From assembly GCA_018645005.1 (NCBI GenBank), contig JABGPJ010000086.1:1-48001 (forward strand): a stretch of 48,001 nucleotides of DNA, written 5' to 3'. Below are positions 27,556 through 36,600 of this stretch, piece after piece; position 1 is the stretch's first letter; each line of letters opens with the position of its first letter. The notes beneath the pieces were generated by a model. It saw only the letters and a list, made by a program, of their open reading frames with translations. It had not been told where the DNA came from and made no database searches. A program made the position numbers and the translations under genes. Origin of the DNA: Deltaproteobacteria bacterium (lineage in GTDB: Bacteria > SAR324 > XYD2-FULL-50-16).

Positions 27556-27792
27556 TCAATATTGTTGCTTATAAATATCCTGTCGTTCTTCTTGAGGAGC
27601 GGCAAAACTTGATCCATCGGGTTCACTTGACACTTCGGTCTCATCGAGAGGCTCCATTACATCAAGCATATCCTTCATCTTTTGTTCATATTGCGAATTT
27701 ATTTCCTCCAGTTCCACTATTCTGGCCTGTAATTCTTCGATCTTCTGAACGGCTTTTCTGACTTTCGTTCCCAGTTGTTCGAGTATTTCCAT
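27556..27792 (-). CDS. Small coiled-coil protein, ZapB-like
   Basis: 78 residues. The N-terminal half is a heptad-patterned coiled coil beginning MEILEQLGTKVRKAVQKIEE, which resembles the start of the cell-division protein ZapB (a FtsZ-ring accessory factor). The C-terminal half is acidic and probably unstructured. ATG start with AGAGGAT Shine-Dalgarno. Coiled coils match easily by composition, so the ZapB assignment is tentative. Confidence 0.55.
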   Translation of the reverse strand: MEILEQLGTKVRKAVQKIEELQARIVELEEINSQYEQKMKDMLDVMEPLDETEVSSEPDGSSFAAPQEERQDIYKQQY

Positions 27793-27882
27793 AGTTATCC
27801 TCTGTTTGAAAAAATATTAGCGCTATAAATAAAAGATGTTCTCTTTAATTAACGTGAGAAAAAGGGAATCGCAAGCGTTTTA

Positions 27883-29796
27883 TCAATTATATTTAATATC
27901 AAGGGCACTTAGAATTGACTGATTGTATTCAACCTCCATCTCTTTTTTCATCTGACCGATCAAGCTGCTGATCAGAATGTTTGCCTTTTGTCGTTTCAAC
28001 TCATTAACAAGGCCCTTATAATCATTGTCGTTTGCATGATTTGAAGCCCCTCCTTTTTTCCCGACCAGAAAGACGAGAAAGTTCTGATCCGTATCTGAAA
28101 TAGCTTTGAGACTGTTCTTTTCCATCTTGTAGACTTCAGTTCGGAAATTATCACTAATTCTAAACTCTCCGCTCTGTCTATCAGTAAAACCGAAAGTTAT
28201 GGTCTGAGGAGTAACACCCAGCTGGCTTGCCAGTTGATCAAATGCTGCCATTGATTTTGTTCCAGCCTGACCTTCTGCCATTTTTGTTTTTGCCATTTCT
28301 GCTGCTTTTTCCGATTTTGCCAGCAAAACAACCTTTTCCCTGACCTCTTTCAGTGGTTTAATAAAAGGGTCCACCACTTCAGAAATTTCATAAATGAGAA
28401 TCCCATCATCCGACAGACTAAAATATCCTCTGTCCTTGGCATTTTTAGATTTGATATCTTGGTAGAGTTGATAAGTATATCCGATTTCTTTAAGATTTTG
28501 TGCGTCATCAAATGCTTTGCTGGTCACAATTACCTTACCGTTCTCAGATGCCAGTTCATTCAGTGATTTATCCGTAAATTGTTTTACCAGTTTTGAAACC
28601 TTGTTCTTGAGTCGCCGGCCCGCTTTTCGGTTTCGAATCGTCTCAGCAATGCTCTTTTCGACCGCTTTAAACGATTTGACTGCCGGTTGTTTTTCATCCA
28701 GCAGTTCAACAATGTGATATCCAAAGTTGGATAAAAACGGTTTTGATAATTCGTTTTTTTGGAGATTCGCAACGGCTATTTCAAATTCTTTCACAAATGT
28801 TCCTTTTTCAACCCAACCGAGCATACCCCCATTTTTTGCTGAAACCGAATCTGCCGAATTTTCCCTGGCCAGTATCGGAAAATTTTTGGGGTTTTCCTTG
28901 AGCTGTTGATAGATTTGTTCCGCTTTATTTCTGGCACTACGCATCCCTTTCTCATTTCTATCTGTCGGCGCTGCAATCAATATGTGTCTCGACAAAAATG
29001 ATGCTTTAGATGAGAACTCACTCGCCCTGTTTTTTTCATAATAGCGTTTAATCTCTTTGTCTCTGACAATGACTTTGTCTTTCGTGTCTTTGACCCCTAA
29101 TGGGAAATAGTTTATCACAAACTGTTTTTTCTGCTGATAATCGGACTTGTTCCGGTCATAGAAACCTTTTATCTCCTCATCGCTTAGCTCAATATCCTCA
29201 GAAAACATATCCGATTTATATTCGATGACTTTGACTGTCATTTTGGTTTTATACCGGCGATACTCATCATCAGCAGACTGACGACTGATCAGAACACCAG
29301 AATTGAGCAGTTGGATATATTTTTCAGATAACAGATTTTCCCGCAGATCCTTTTCATAAAGTAGTTTATCAATTCGGTTACTTGTCAACATCCTGGCATA
29401 TTTTTTAGGATCAAACCGATTGTCGGTTTGGAAACCTGGCGTCTTGAAAATTGCTTGTGCTAATTCGTGGTCGGTAACGGAAAGTCCCAGTTTTTCAGCA
29501 CTTTTCAGCAGCAAAGCGCTATTAACCAACTGTTGAACAATCTGGCCCGGTAGATTTACCATCTTCATATAATCAGCCGCCTGACTCTTAAATCGCTGCC
29601 GAATCTCGTTTTGTGCCTGTTCAAACGCTCTCTGGTATTTAGATACCTTGATTTCATAACCATCGATTGTGGCGATGGTATTAATTCCCTGGTTTCTGTA
29701 AGCCGAGACACCGAAAAAAACCATCACCATCACCACAATGCCGACAATGAACTTCACACCAAACGACTGTACGTTATTTCGAATTAGATCTAGCAT
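27883..29796 (-). CDS. ppiD: Periplasmic folding chaperone/peptidyl-prolyl isomerase, PpiD-like (SurA N-terminal domain + parvulin)
   Basis: Inner-membrane-anchored periplasmic chaperone acting near the Sec translocon. Domains: one N-terminal membrane anchor (about 12-30), a SurA_N-like chaperone region (about 35-230), one parvulin domain (about 269-368, with LSRHILIAA, GGMLGWVEKGTFVKEFE and FGYHIVELLD), then a C-terminal region resembling PpiD. I choose the internal ATG at 29794-29796 (AAGGA upstream) because it gives the family's usual start MLDLIRNN; the frame extends to 29865. 637 residues, close to E. coli PpiD (623). It lies between the CULT-domain gene and the ZapB-like gene. Confidence 0.88.
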   Translation of the reverse strand: MLDLIRNNVQSFGVKFIVGIVVMVMVFFGVSAYRNQGINTIATIDGYEIKVSKYQRAFEQAQNEIRQRFKSQAADYMKMVNLPGQIVQQLVNSALLLKSAEKLGLSVTDHELAQAIFKTPGFQTDNRFDPKKYARMLTSNRIDKLLYEKDLRENLLSEKYIQLLNSGVLISRQSADDEYRRYKTKMTVKVIEYKSDMFSEDIELSDEEIKGFYDRNKSDYQQKKQFVINYFPLGVKDTKDKVIVRDKEIKRYYEKNRASEFSSKASFLSRHILIAAPTDRNEKGMRSARNKAEQIYQQLKENPKNFPILARENSADSVSAKNGGMLGWVEKGTFVKEFEIAVANLQKNELSKPFLSNFGYHIVELLDEKQPAVKSFKAVEKSIAETIRNRKAGRRLKNKVSKLVKQFTDKSLNELASENGKVIVTSKAFDDAQNLKEIGYTYQLYQDIKSKNAKDRGYFSLSDDGILIYEISEVVDPFIKPLKEVREKVVLLAKSEKAAEMAKTKMAEGQAGTKSMAAFDQLASQLGVTPQTITFGFTDRQSGEFRISDNFRTEVYKMEKNSLKAISDTDQNFLVFLVGKKGGASNHANDNDYKGLVNELKRQKANILISSLIGQMKKEMEVEYNQSILSALDIKYN

Positions 29797-29953
29797 CCGT
29801 GTATTCCTTTTAATTTTAGTATACTGAAGCTCTACAGGCAAAAAGCTAACCGCGCAATCAATCACTTTCAGTCAGATCAGGTCTAAGACCGGACAACCAA
29901 GAGATTTGTTTTGCAAAGCAAAGAAGCAATTTACCTAACAATCAATAATATCG

Positions 29954-30499
29954 TCAAATTAATGCGTCAAGAATCAACCCAAAAAAAGGTGATTCTTTCT
30001 CTGACTGAAAAAACCACCCAAGATGGGTCAAGCATTGACCGCATACGGCAACCTGCCACTGACATCCATGAAACCAGGCCCATTCAGAGGAAGGAACCCC
30101 CAGGACCACGCAGCCGTTCGCCTGTTCGAAACAACCGATATGGAACAGATCCCCCGCCGGATTTAAAAATGTATGATCAAAAGAGCCCTGGTGGCTCATC
30201 CGATATATCGGCCGTGAAATTTTATTTTCACACTGAAGGCATAAAATATATTTTTCCTCCTCCGACTTCTTTTGATTTTCTTTTTTGGTTTTTCCCTTGT
30301 TTTTTTTGCCGCCCTTTGCAACATACAAATAGTTTTTGATCAATTCAGGATTGAGAGGGCTTAATGTTTCCTCAAATTTTATCATTTCCAATTTATGCCC
30401 AATCGATTGTGACAATTCCAAGACCAATGAGCCGAATCCCAAGCTGAACCAAGGCGGTGTCAATCGTTTTTTCGCCATTTCCCCGGATATCCTGACCAT
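29954..30499 (-). CDS. CULT-domain (cereblon-like, thalidomide-binding domain) protein
   Basis: 181 residues. N-terminal 60 residues are unrecognised, followed by a Lys/Glu-rich linker (62-83) and a CULT domain (about 84-181). Zinc ligands Cys87-x2-Cys90 and Cys153-x2-Cys156 and the aromatic cage Trp142, Trp148 and Trp162 are spaced exactly as in human cereblon (Cys391/394; Trp380/386/400). The WF-x-G-x-x-W, HLGW and closing FFGLILDAL motifs are also present. No signal peptide, so probably cytoplasmic. Bacterial CULT proteins are known (one from Magnetospirillum binds thalidomide-like imides), but their native role is not. The start may be the ATG at codon 8 (30478). It is upstream of ppiD on the same strand. 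A longer frame on the opposite strand is a shadow. Confidence 0.88.
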   Translation of the reverse strand: MVRISGEMAKKRLTPPWFSLGFGSLVLELSQSIGHKLEMIKFEETLSPLNPELIKNYLYVAKGGKKNKGKTKKENQKKSEEEKYILCLQCENKISRPIYRMSHQGSFDHTFLNPAGDLFHIGCFEQANGCVVLGVPSSEWAWFHGCQWQVAVCGQCLTHLGWFFQSEKESPFFGLILDALI

Positions 30500-30725
30500 A
30501 ATAAATCCAAATTGGGGAATTTAGGGATAGATTTCACTATTAATGCAGCGTATCCTTTTTAAGTGATTAAAAACAGGACGATCTTATAATAAATCGCTGC
30601 ACCGTATCTAAAACCGAGGGGTTATCGGATCCGTTTTTTTAACCGACAGATAGAAATATCGGCCCGGTACGGCAGCAGATTACCGCAGACATTAACAAAC
30701 TCATTACTCGTAACACAAAAAATCC
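30500..30725. other. Divergent intergenic region CULT gene/pheA-like gene
   Basis: 226 bp. It contains a 7-bp inverted repeat TGCAGCG (30544-30550)/CGCTGCA (30595-30601) around a TATAAT-like sequence (about 30585-30590), but no matching -35 box. No gene seen. Confidence 0.35.
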
Positions 30726-31577
30726 GTGACATCTAAATCCGCTTTTACCAAAATAATTACCCTCGGTCCTAAAGGAACTTTCAGTAATCAGGCCGCCAGT
30801 CTGGTCGGGGGAAATGATATCGAAAATATCCAGTACACGACCACTATACCTCAAATTACCCGTGAGGTTGAAAAAAATGAGAATGCGCTGGGCGTCCTTC
30901 CCATCGAAAACTCAACCTCCGGCATGGTGGGACAGGCACAAGACAGCCTGGTGGATTCCGATGTCGTCATCATCAATGAATTGCAGATCGATATCCAATT
31001 CAGCCTGGTTTCCCATGTTCCGCTGAGTGAAGTTAGACAGTTTTTTTGTCACTCGGAAGCCTTCAATCAGACGATGAGTTTCACTGCCGAGCATATGCCT
31101 GAGGCAAAAGTCATCTTTTCCAACTCCAATATCATCTCGGGAGAACTGTTTCTCGAAAGAGACCAGGAACCTGTCGCAGCTATTATTCCCAAAGCACTGG
31201 TCGCCAAAGAGAGTGTTTTCAAGCAAAAACTAGTTGCCAATGATGTTCAAGATTATGCGCAGAACATCACGCGATTCGTCGTTGTTCAGAAAACCCCGAA
31301 AAATTATGAGCCCGATTTCGCCAGGTATAAAACGTCGCTTGTACTTGAGTTTAAAGAAGATCGACACTCACTGTTATTCGAGTTATTAAGAGAGTTCCAC
31401 GTTTTTGGTGTCAATCTCTGCCGTCTGGAATCCAGACCAATGAAAAACAATCCCTGGAGTTACCGCTTTTTTATCGATCTCATCAACAACCATCGAGTGA
31501 AAACCTGTCTACAGGAGTTGCAGAATCAAGATATCGGGTTTCAGATTTTTGGCAGTTTCGACCGTATCTCAAAATAG
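30726..31577 (+). CDS. pheA: Prephenate dehydratase with C-terminal ACT domain
   Basis: Converts prephenate to phenylpyruvate for phenylalanine synthesis. The 283-residue protein has the PDT fold (about 8-190) with GPKGTFSNQAA (14-24), PIENSTSG (59-66) and the catalytic TRF motif (182-184). An ACT domain follows with ESRP (235-238), which normally senses Phe. There is no fused chorismate mutase. The ACT GAL motif is replaced (DRHSLL), so feedback by Phe may differ. Start is GTG with no good Shine-Dalgarno. lgt follows after 99 bp. Confidence 0.9.
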   Translation: MTSKSAFTKIITLGPKGTFSNQAASLVGGNDIENIQYTTTIPQITREVEKNENALGVLPIENSTSGMVGQAQDSLVDSDVVIINELQIDIQFSLVSHVPLSEVRQFFCHSEAFNQTMSFTAEHMPEAKVIFSNSNIISGELFLERDQEPVAAIIPKALVAKESVFKQKLVANDVQDYAQNITRFVVVQKTPKNYEPDFARYKTSLVLEFKEDRHSLLFELLREFHVFGVNLCRLESRPMKNNPWSYRFFIDLINNHRVKTCLQELQNQDIGFQIFGSFDRISK

Positions 31578-31676
31578 CACAGCCCTGGAAAACATCCTTA
31601 AACCAAGCATTCAAAATCCATGAAATCTTTCCAGAGCTGCATGAATGATTGGTTAACCCGCATATTGATATTATAA

Positions 31677-32483
31677 ATGATAATTCACTGGAACATTCAT
31701 CCGGAAATATTTAACATCGGATTTCTTTCGGTGCGCTGGTATGGTTTGCTGTTCGCTTCGTCTTTCTTGATCGGCAGTTTCATTGGCAGCTGGATCTTCA
31801 AACGTGAAAACAAGCCACAGGAGTCTCTGGACCGAATTTTGATTTATATGCTCCTGGGAACTGTTATCGGCGCTCGATTGGGAGAGTGCCTCTTTTACAA
31901 TCCGGCTTACTACCTTGCAAATCCTCTGGAGATATTCAAGATCTGGAAAGGGGGACTCGCCAGTCATGGTGCGGGTGTCGGACTATTTATCTCCACTTTA
32001 ATCTATTCTCGCAGAACACCGGGACAATCCTACATCTGGATTCTAGATCGGGGCTGCATCGTCGTCGCTCTCAGCGGCTGTTTCATTCGAATGGGGAATC
32101 TGTTCAATTCTGAAATTATCGGAAAACCAACAAACGCCTCCTGGGGTTTTGTATTCGAAAGGATTGACAACATCCCCAGACATCCGACGCAGCTCTACGA
32201 ATCTTTCATCTATCTGCTGATTTTTCTGATATTAATAACGATCTATCGGAATATGGATCTCGATAAAGTCCCGGGTTTGCTGATCGGACCGTTTCTGATT
32301 CTGATATTTGGTGCACGATTAGGAGTCGAGTTTCTAAAAGAAAATCAGGCTGAATTTGAGTCCGGTCTGATCCTCAATATGGGGCAGTTTCTCAGCATAC
32401 CAATGATTTTGGTTGGCGTCTTTGTTCTTGTACGCATAACCCTTCCAGCCTTACTAAAACTGCCTCAGGGATCGTACAAATGA
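31677..32483 (+). CDS. lgt: Prolipoprotein diacylglyceryl transferase
   Basis: Inner-membrane enzyme that transfers diacylglyceryl from phosphatidylglycerol to the lipobox Cys, the first step of lipoprotein maturation. Multiple membrane spans. Key segments: SVRWYGLLF near the N-terminus, GGLASHGAGVG (the conserved His), the signature region CFIRMGNLFNSEIIG corresponding to GRxGNFxNxE, and RHPTQLYES. The 268 residues are slightly shorter than E. coli Lgt. The predicted lipoproteins in this window (ApbE and the TPR lipoprotein) would be substrates. Confidence 0.95.
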   Translation: MIIHWNIHPEIFNIGFLSVRWYGLLFASSFLIGSFIGSWIFKRENKPQESLDRILIYMLLGTVIGARLGECLFYNPAYYLANPLEIFKIWKGGLASHGAGVGLFISTLIYSRRTPGQSYIWILDRGCIVVALSGCFIRMGNLFNSEIIGKPTNASWGFVFERIDNIPRHPTQLYESFIYLLIFLILITIYRNMDLDKVPGLLIGPFLILIFGARLGVEFLKENQAEFESGLILNMGQFLSIPMILVGVFVLVRITLPALLKLPQGSYK

Positions 32484-32508
32484 GATAAGGACTCCCTGAG
32501 AAACGGCT

Positions 32509-32560
32509 AAATTCGAAACTACGGTCCTGACTCATTCAGCCAGAAGCGGCCTTCGAATTT
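32509..32560. repeat. Inverted repeat after lgt
   Basis: Arms AAATTCGAA (32509-32517) and TTCGAATTT (32552-32560) are perfectly complementary, with a 34-nt loop, between convergent lgt and the BatE-like gene. No U-run. Confidence 0.4.
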
Positions 32561-32575
32561 GCGGGTGATACCCTG

Positions 32576-32603
32576 AGCCATTTGACATCGACTCAAAGTG
32601 GCT
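32576..32603. terminator. Hairpin at the convergent end of lgt and the BatE-like gene
   Basis: AGCCATTTGA (32576-32585) pairs with TCAAAGTGGCT (32593-32603) with a single bulged base and a 7-nt loop, touching the stop codon of the minus-strand gene. It could end transcripts from both sides, although no U-run is obvious. Confidence 0.35.
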
Positions 32604-33463
32604 TAAATCATCTCAGCATCACTTACTTTGATCCACACTTCATCTCCCAGCGGTAGCTTTATCTTCCACCAGTTTTCATGGGTTCCATTGATAGTGAACT
32701 CAGTCCCTCCCGAGAGCGGTTTCTGATAGAACGGTTCATAGCCAGATCCGGGACCCTTTCTGGCAATCGTATTATCTTTCACCACTACCCCTGAGCGAGC
32801 AACGTGCAGTTGATAATAGGAGTATAAAAATGATCCACCAAATCCGATATTCAAAGCGATCAAAATGATCAACGCCATTCTCAGGAAAACATGCCGTTTG
32901 AAGATCATCATCATCAGAACGATCCAAACAAGGGAAAAAACAATCAGAAGCATGGAACGCCGTAGTTCATATTTCATCATGTAATGCCAGAAAAACAATC
33001 CTTTCACAATACTCTCCCACCAACTCTGTGTGGGTTGCGATAAATTCAGGCGACTTCGTGCCTGATTGAGATTGTATTGAAGATCCGAAAATCCAGGCAG
33101 AAGTCTTTTCGCCCGACGATAGCTCAAAATCGCTTTCCCGGTTTCTCCAGCTTCGTAGTAAGCGTTTCCCATATTATAATAGAGGCTTCCATTATCAAGC
33201 CGATGATCCCGTATTAACGATCGAAACTGCCCGGCAGATTTTATCATCAATGCCCTTTTCCGCTCACCCTGCTGTTTCAGTCCGAGCTCGAAGTTTGCCT
33301 GGGCAGACGAAAAAAGGGATTTTACCTCCTGGACCGATACCGCACAAAACCCGGTCCTGGATAAGCCGGCCAGAGCCAGAACAATAGTCAGCAAAACTAA
33401 GCGCCCTGCACCCGTTTCCGCCTTTTTAAACAACTTTGACAAAATTTTCGAAAATATCGCCAT
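32603..33463 (-). CDS. BatE-like membrane protein (TPR + SH3 domain)
   Basis: 286 residues. Predicted export signal (hydrophobic stretch LVLLTIVLALAG before a GFCA site). A TPR region follows (about 75-135: GSLYYNMGNAYYEAGETGKAILSYRRAKRL). Two membrane spans (about 165-210) precede a C-terminal bacterial SH3-like domain (ARKGPGSGYEPFYQKPLSGG, WWKIKLPLGDEVWIK). This order matches the BatE type of aerotolerance-operon proteins, but no BatA-D or MoxR gene is near. I choose the ATG at 33461-33463; the open frame extends upstream to 33541 from a TTG. An AAAGGAG in that extension leaves the start uncertain. Confidence 0.75.
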   Translation of the reverse strand: MAIFSKILSKLFKKAETGAGRLVLLTIVLALAGLSRTGFCAVSVQEVKSLFSSAQANFELGLKQQGERKRALMIKSAGQFRSLIRDHRLDNGSLYYNMGNAYYEAGETGKAILSYRRAKRLLPGFSDLQYNLNQARSRLNLSQPTQSWWESIVKGLFFWHYMMKYELRRSMLLIVFSLVWIVLMMMIFKRHVFLRMALIILIALNIGFGGSFLYSYYQLHVARSGVVVKDNTIARKGPGSGYEPFYQKPLSGGTEFTINGTHENWWKIKLPLGDEVWIKVSDAEMI

Positions 33464-33652
33464 GACTTTTATTCGACTTCGTCTTAAGATATTGGAACCA
33501 TCGGTACCTTTTTCAATAACTATCACTCCTTTCAGATCCAAACAAGGTGTTTACCGCGAGGACGGGAACAGAGGTCACAAAACAGGACTGCCTCACGCTT
33601 GCGGCTGATCGGGTTGTGACTGATTCAGCGTAATAGCGGATCCGGAGCCAGC

Positions 33653-36600
33653 ATGCCATCTCAATTCACACATCTTCATTTCCACACTCATTACTCACTG
33701 CTCGATGGCGCCATCAAAGTCAAAGGATTAGGAAAGTATCTGGCAGAAATCGGCTACGATTCCTGTGCCATTACCGACCATGGAAATCTGCATGGCGCCG
33801 TCGAATTCCACGATGACTTGAAAAAAGCCGGGGTCAAGCCGATTATTGGTATGGAAGCGTATGTCGCCAAGATTGACCGTTTTCAGCGCTCCTATCCCAG
33901 ACAGGGTCCAAACGCCTACCACACAGTATTGATCTGTGAAAATATGGATGGATACAAAAATCTGATTAAAATATCGAGTATCGGTTTCAGTGAAGGGAAA
34001 TACTATGGGAAACCCCGCATTGACCATGAAATACTCGAAAAATACAGCTCCGGTCTGATCGTATTATCAGCCTGTTTGCAGGGAGAAGTAGCCAACCGGA
34101 TTCTCAACGATGAAATCAGTGAGGCATACAATGCAGCCCGCTGGTATGCAGATGTCTTTCCGGATCGCTATTATATTGAACTCCAGGAAAACGGCCTTGA
34201 GAAACAGGCACAGGTCAATCCCCAGCTGATGAAAATAGCGGAAGAGCTTCATCTGCCACTGGTCGGCACCTGCGATTGTCACTATAAATCCAAAACAGAT
34301 GCAGAAAACCAATATATTCTGCAGCTTATGGGTTGGCAGAAAAAAGTGACCGATCCAGACGTAAAAACACTGGACACACAGGAACTTTATATCAGAAGCG
34401 AAACCGAAATATCAGAAGCCTTCAGGAATCTTCCGGAATCGTGCCTGACCAACACACGACAAATTTCCGACCGCTGCGACCTGGACCTGACCACTAAAAA
34501 AATCTATCTGCCCGAATACCCTGTTGAGCAAAACAAATCCCTCGAACAGGAGCTTATCGATCAAGCAAGAACGGGTCTAGACAAACGTCTGGAATTTCTC
34601 AACAAACTGTATGGATGGTCAGAAACCGAATTTCAGCAGCAGCAGGAGCTCTCACGCAATCGGCTGGAATTTGAACTCAACGTCATCAACAAGATGGAGT
34701 ATCCGGGGTACTTTCTGATTGTCTCGGATTTTATCAAATGGTCAAAACAGAATGCCATTCCAGTTGGGCCTGGTCGTGGCTCTGGAGCTGGATCACTGGT
34801 TGCTTATGCGATGGAAATAACCGATATCGATCCGATTAAGTACGATTTGCTTTTTGAGCGATTTTTAAATCCCGAACGCGTCAGTATGCCGGATTTTGAT
34901 ATCGATTTTGAAGTCGAGGGAAGAGAACAGGTCATTGATTATGTGAAACAGAAATACGGAGAAGCCAATGTCAGCCAGATTTCTGCCATCGGTTCTCTCA
35001 AGGCAAAAGGCGCAATCCGTGGCGTTGCCAGGGTACTGGACATCCCTTATGCGGAAGCAGATAAGATTGCCAAGCTCGTTCCGGACGACTTGGGAATTAC
35101 CCTGTCCAAAGTTCTCGAACAGGAGCCGAAACTAAAGGAGATGTTGGAGAACGGATCGGAGATAGAACAGAAACTCATCAAAACAGCGTTATCCCTGGAG
35201 GGGATGAACAACAACCTCTCCACCCATGCAGCTGGTGTCATTATCATGGATTCGCCTATCTCGGATATCATGCCGACCTGTACCCCGACAAAAGGTGATG
35301 GCATACAGTCTCAGTACACCATGAAGTATGCAGAGGCACAGGGAGCTGTGAAATTTGACTTTCTGGGATTAAGGAACCTCTCGATTATCGATAAGACCGT
35401 TTCCCTGATTAATAAAAAAAGGGCTGATGATGATAAGCTGGACATTTCACTCATTCCGATGGATAACACCAAAACGTTTCAACTGCTCTGCCGTGGGGAT
35501 ACCACTGGGGTCTTCCAGTTGGAATCAGAAGGAATGAAGACCTTGATTCGTAAACTCAAACCGGATTGCTTCGAGGATATTATCGCCCTGGTAGCACTGT
35601 ATAGACCCGGACCACTCGGCTCGGGAATGGTTGATGATTACGTGGAAAGAAAACATGGACGACAGCAGACAACCTATCCGCACGCACTGATGGAATCGGT
35701 CCTGGAGGAAACCTATGGTGTAATGGTTTATCAGGAGCAGGTGATGCGGACTGTTCAAGTGCTGGCAGATTTTACGCTGGGCAGTGCGGATATCCTCAGG
35801 CGGGCGATTGGAAAAAAAATACCGGAAGTTCTGATGGAGCAGCGCCAAAACTTCATCGACGGTTGTGAGAAAAACGATATCGATGCAAAACTAGCCAACT
35901 CTATTTTCGATTTGATCGATAAATTTGCCGGTTATGGATTTAATAAGTCCCACTCAGCAGCCTATGCGCTCATCAGCTATCAGACCGCCTGGCTGAAAGC
36001 CAATTATCCTGTGGATTTTATGGCGGCTTTGCTCACAACCGAGAGAAACAAACCGGACAGTGTCGTTAAGCTGATCAGCGAGTGCCGGGAAATGAATATT
36101 CAGGTTTTACCACCTGATATCAATGACAGTGACCTGATATTTACAGCTTACGAAGGCAAGATCCGCTTTGGGCTCAATGCCATCAAAAATGTTGGGGCGG
36201 CCGCACTGGAAAGTATTTTACATGAAAGAGCCCAATGCGACCGTTTCGAAAATCTGGTTGATGTGTTAAAGCGAATTGACACATCCAAAGTCAACTCAAG
36301 GGTTTTAGAAGCATTGATCAAAAGCGGTGTATTCGACTCTTTAGAACCCAACCGCCGCAAAATACTTGAAGGCCTGGAGGATATTCTCAACTTAGCCAGT
36401 GCTGAAAAAGCAATGACCCGCACAGATCAGACATCATTTTTCGATCTACTGGCGGAAGAGGAGGTTGAAAAAACAAAAACCAAAATGGTCCTACCCGATA
36501 TTCAAGACTGGAAACCTAAAATCCGCTTGAAATTCGAAAAGGAGTCCCTGGGGTTCTACATCTCTGGCCACCCTCTGAACCCGTATTTCGATGAGATCAA

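Noticed and set aside
29911-30339. 142-codon plus-strand frame opposite the CULT gene
   Set aside because: It is antisense to a protein with diagnostic CULT motifs; its own translation is low complexity and shows no family features.
30541-30601. Operator or promoter formed by TGCAGCG/CGCTGCA
   Set aside because: The arms are only 7 bp, 44 nt apart, and no matching -35 box exists; too weak for more than a note.
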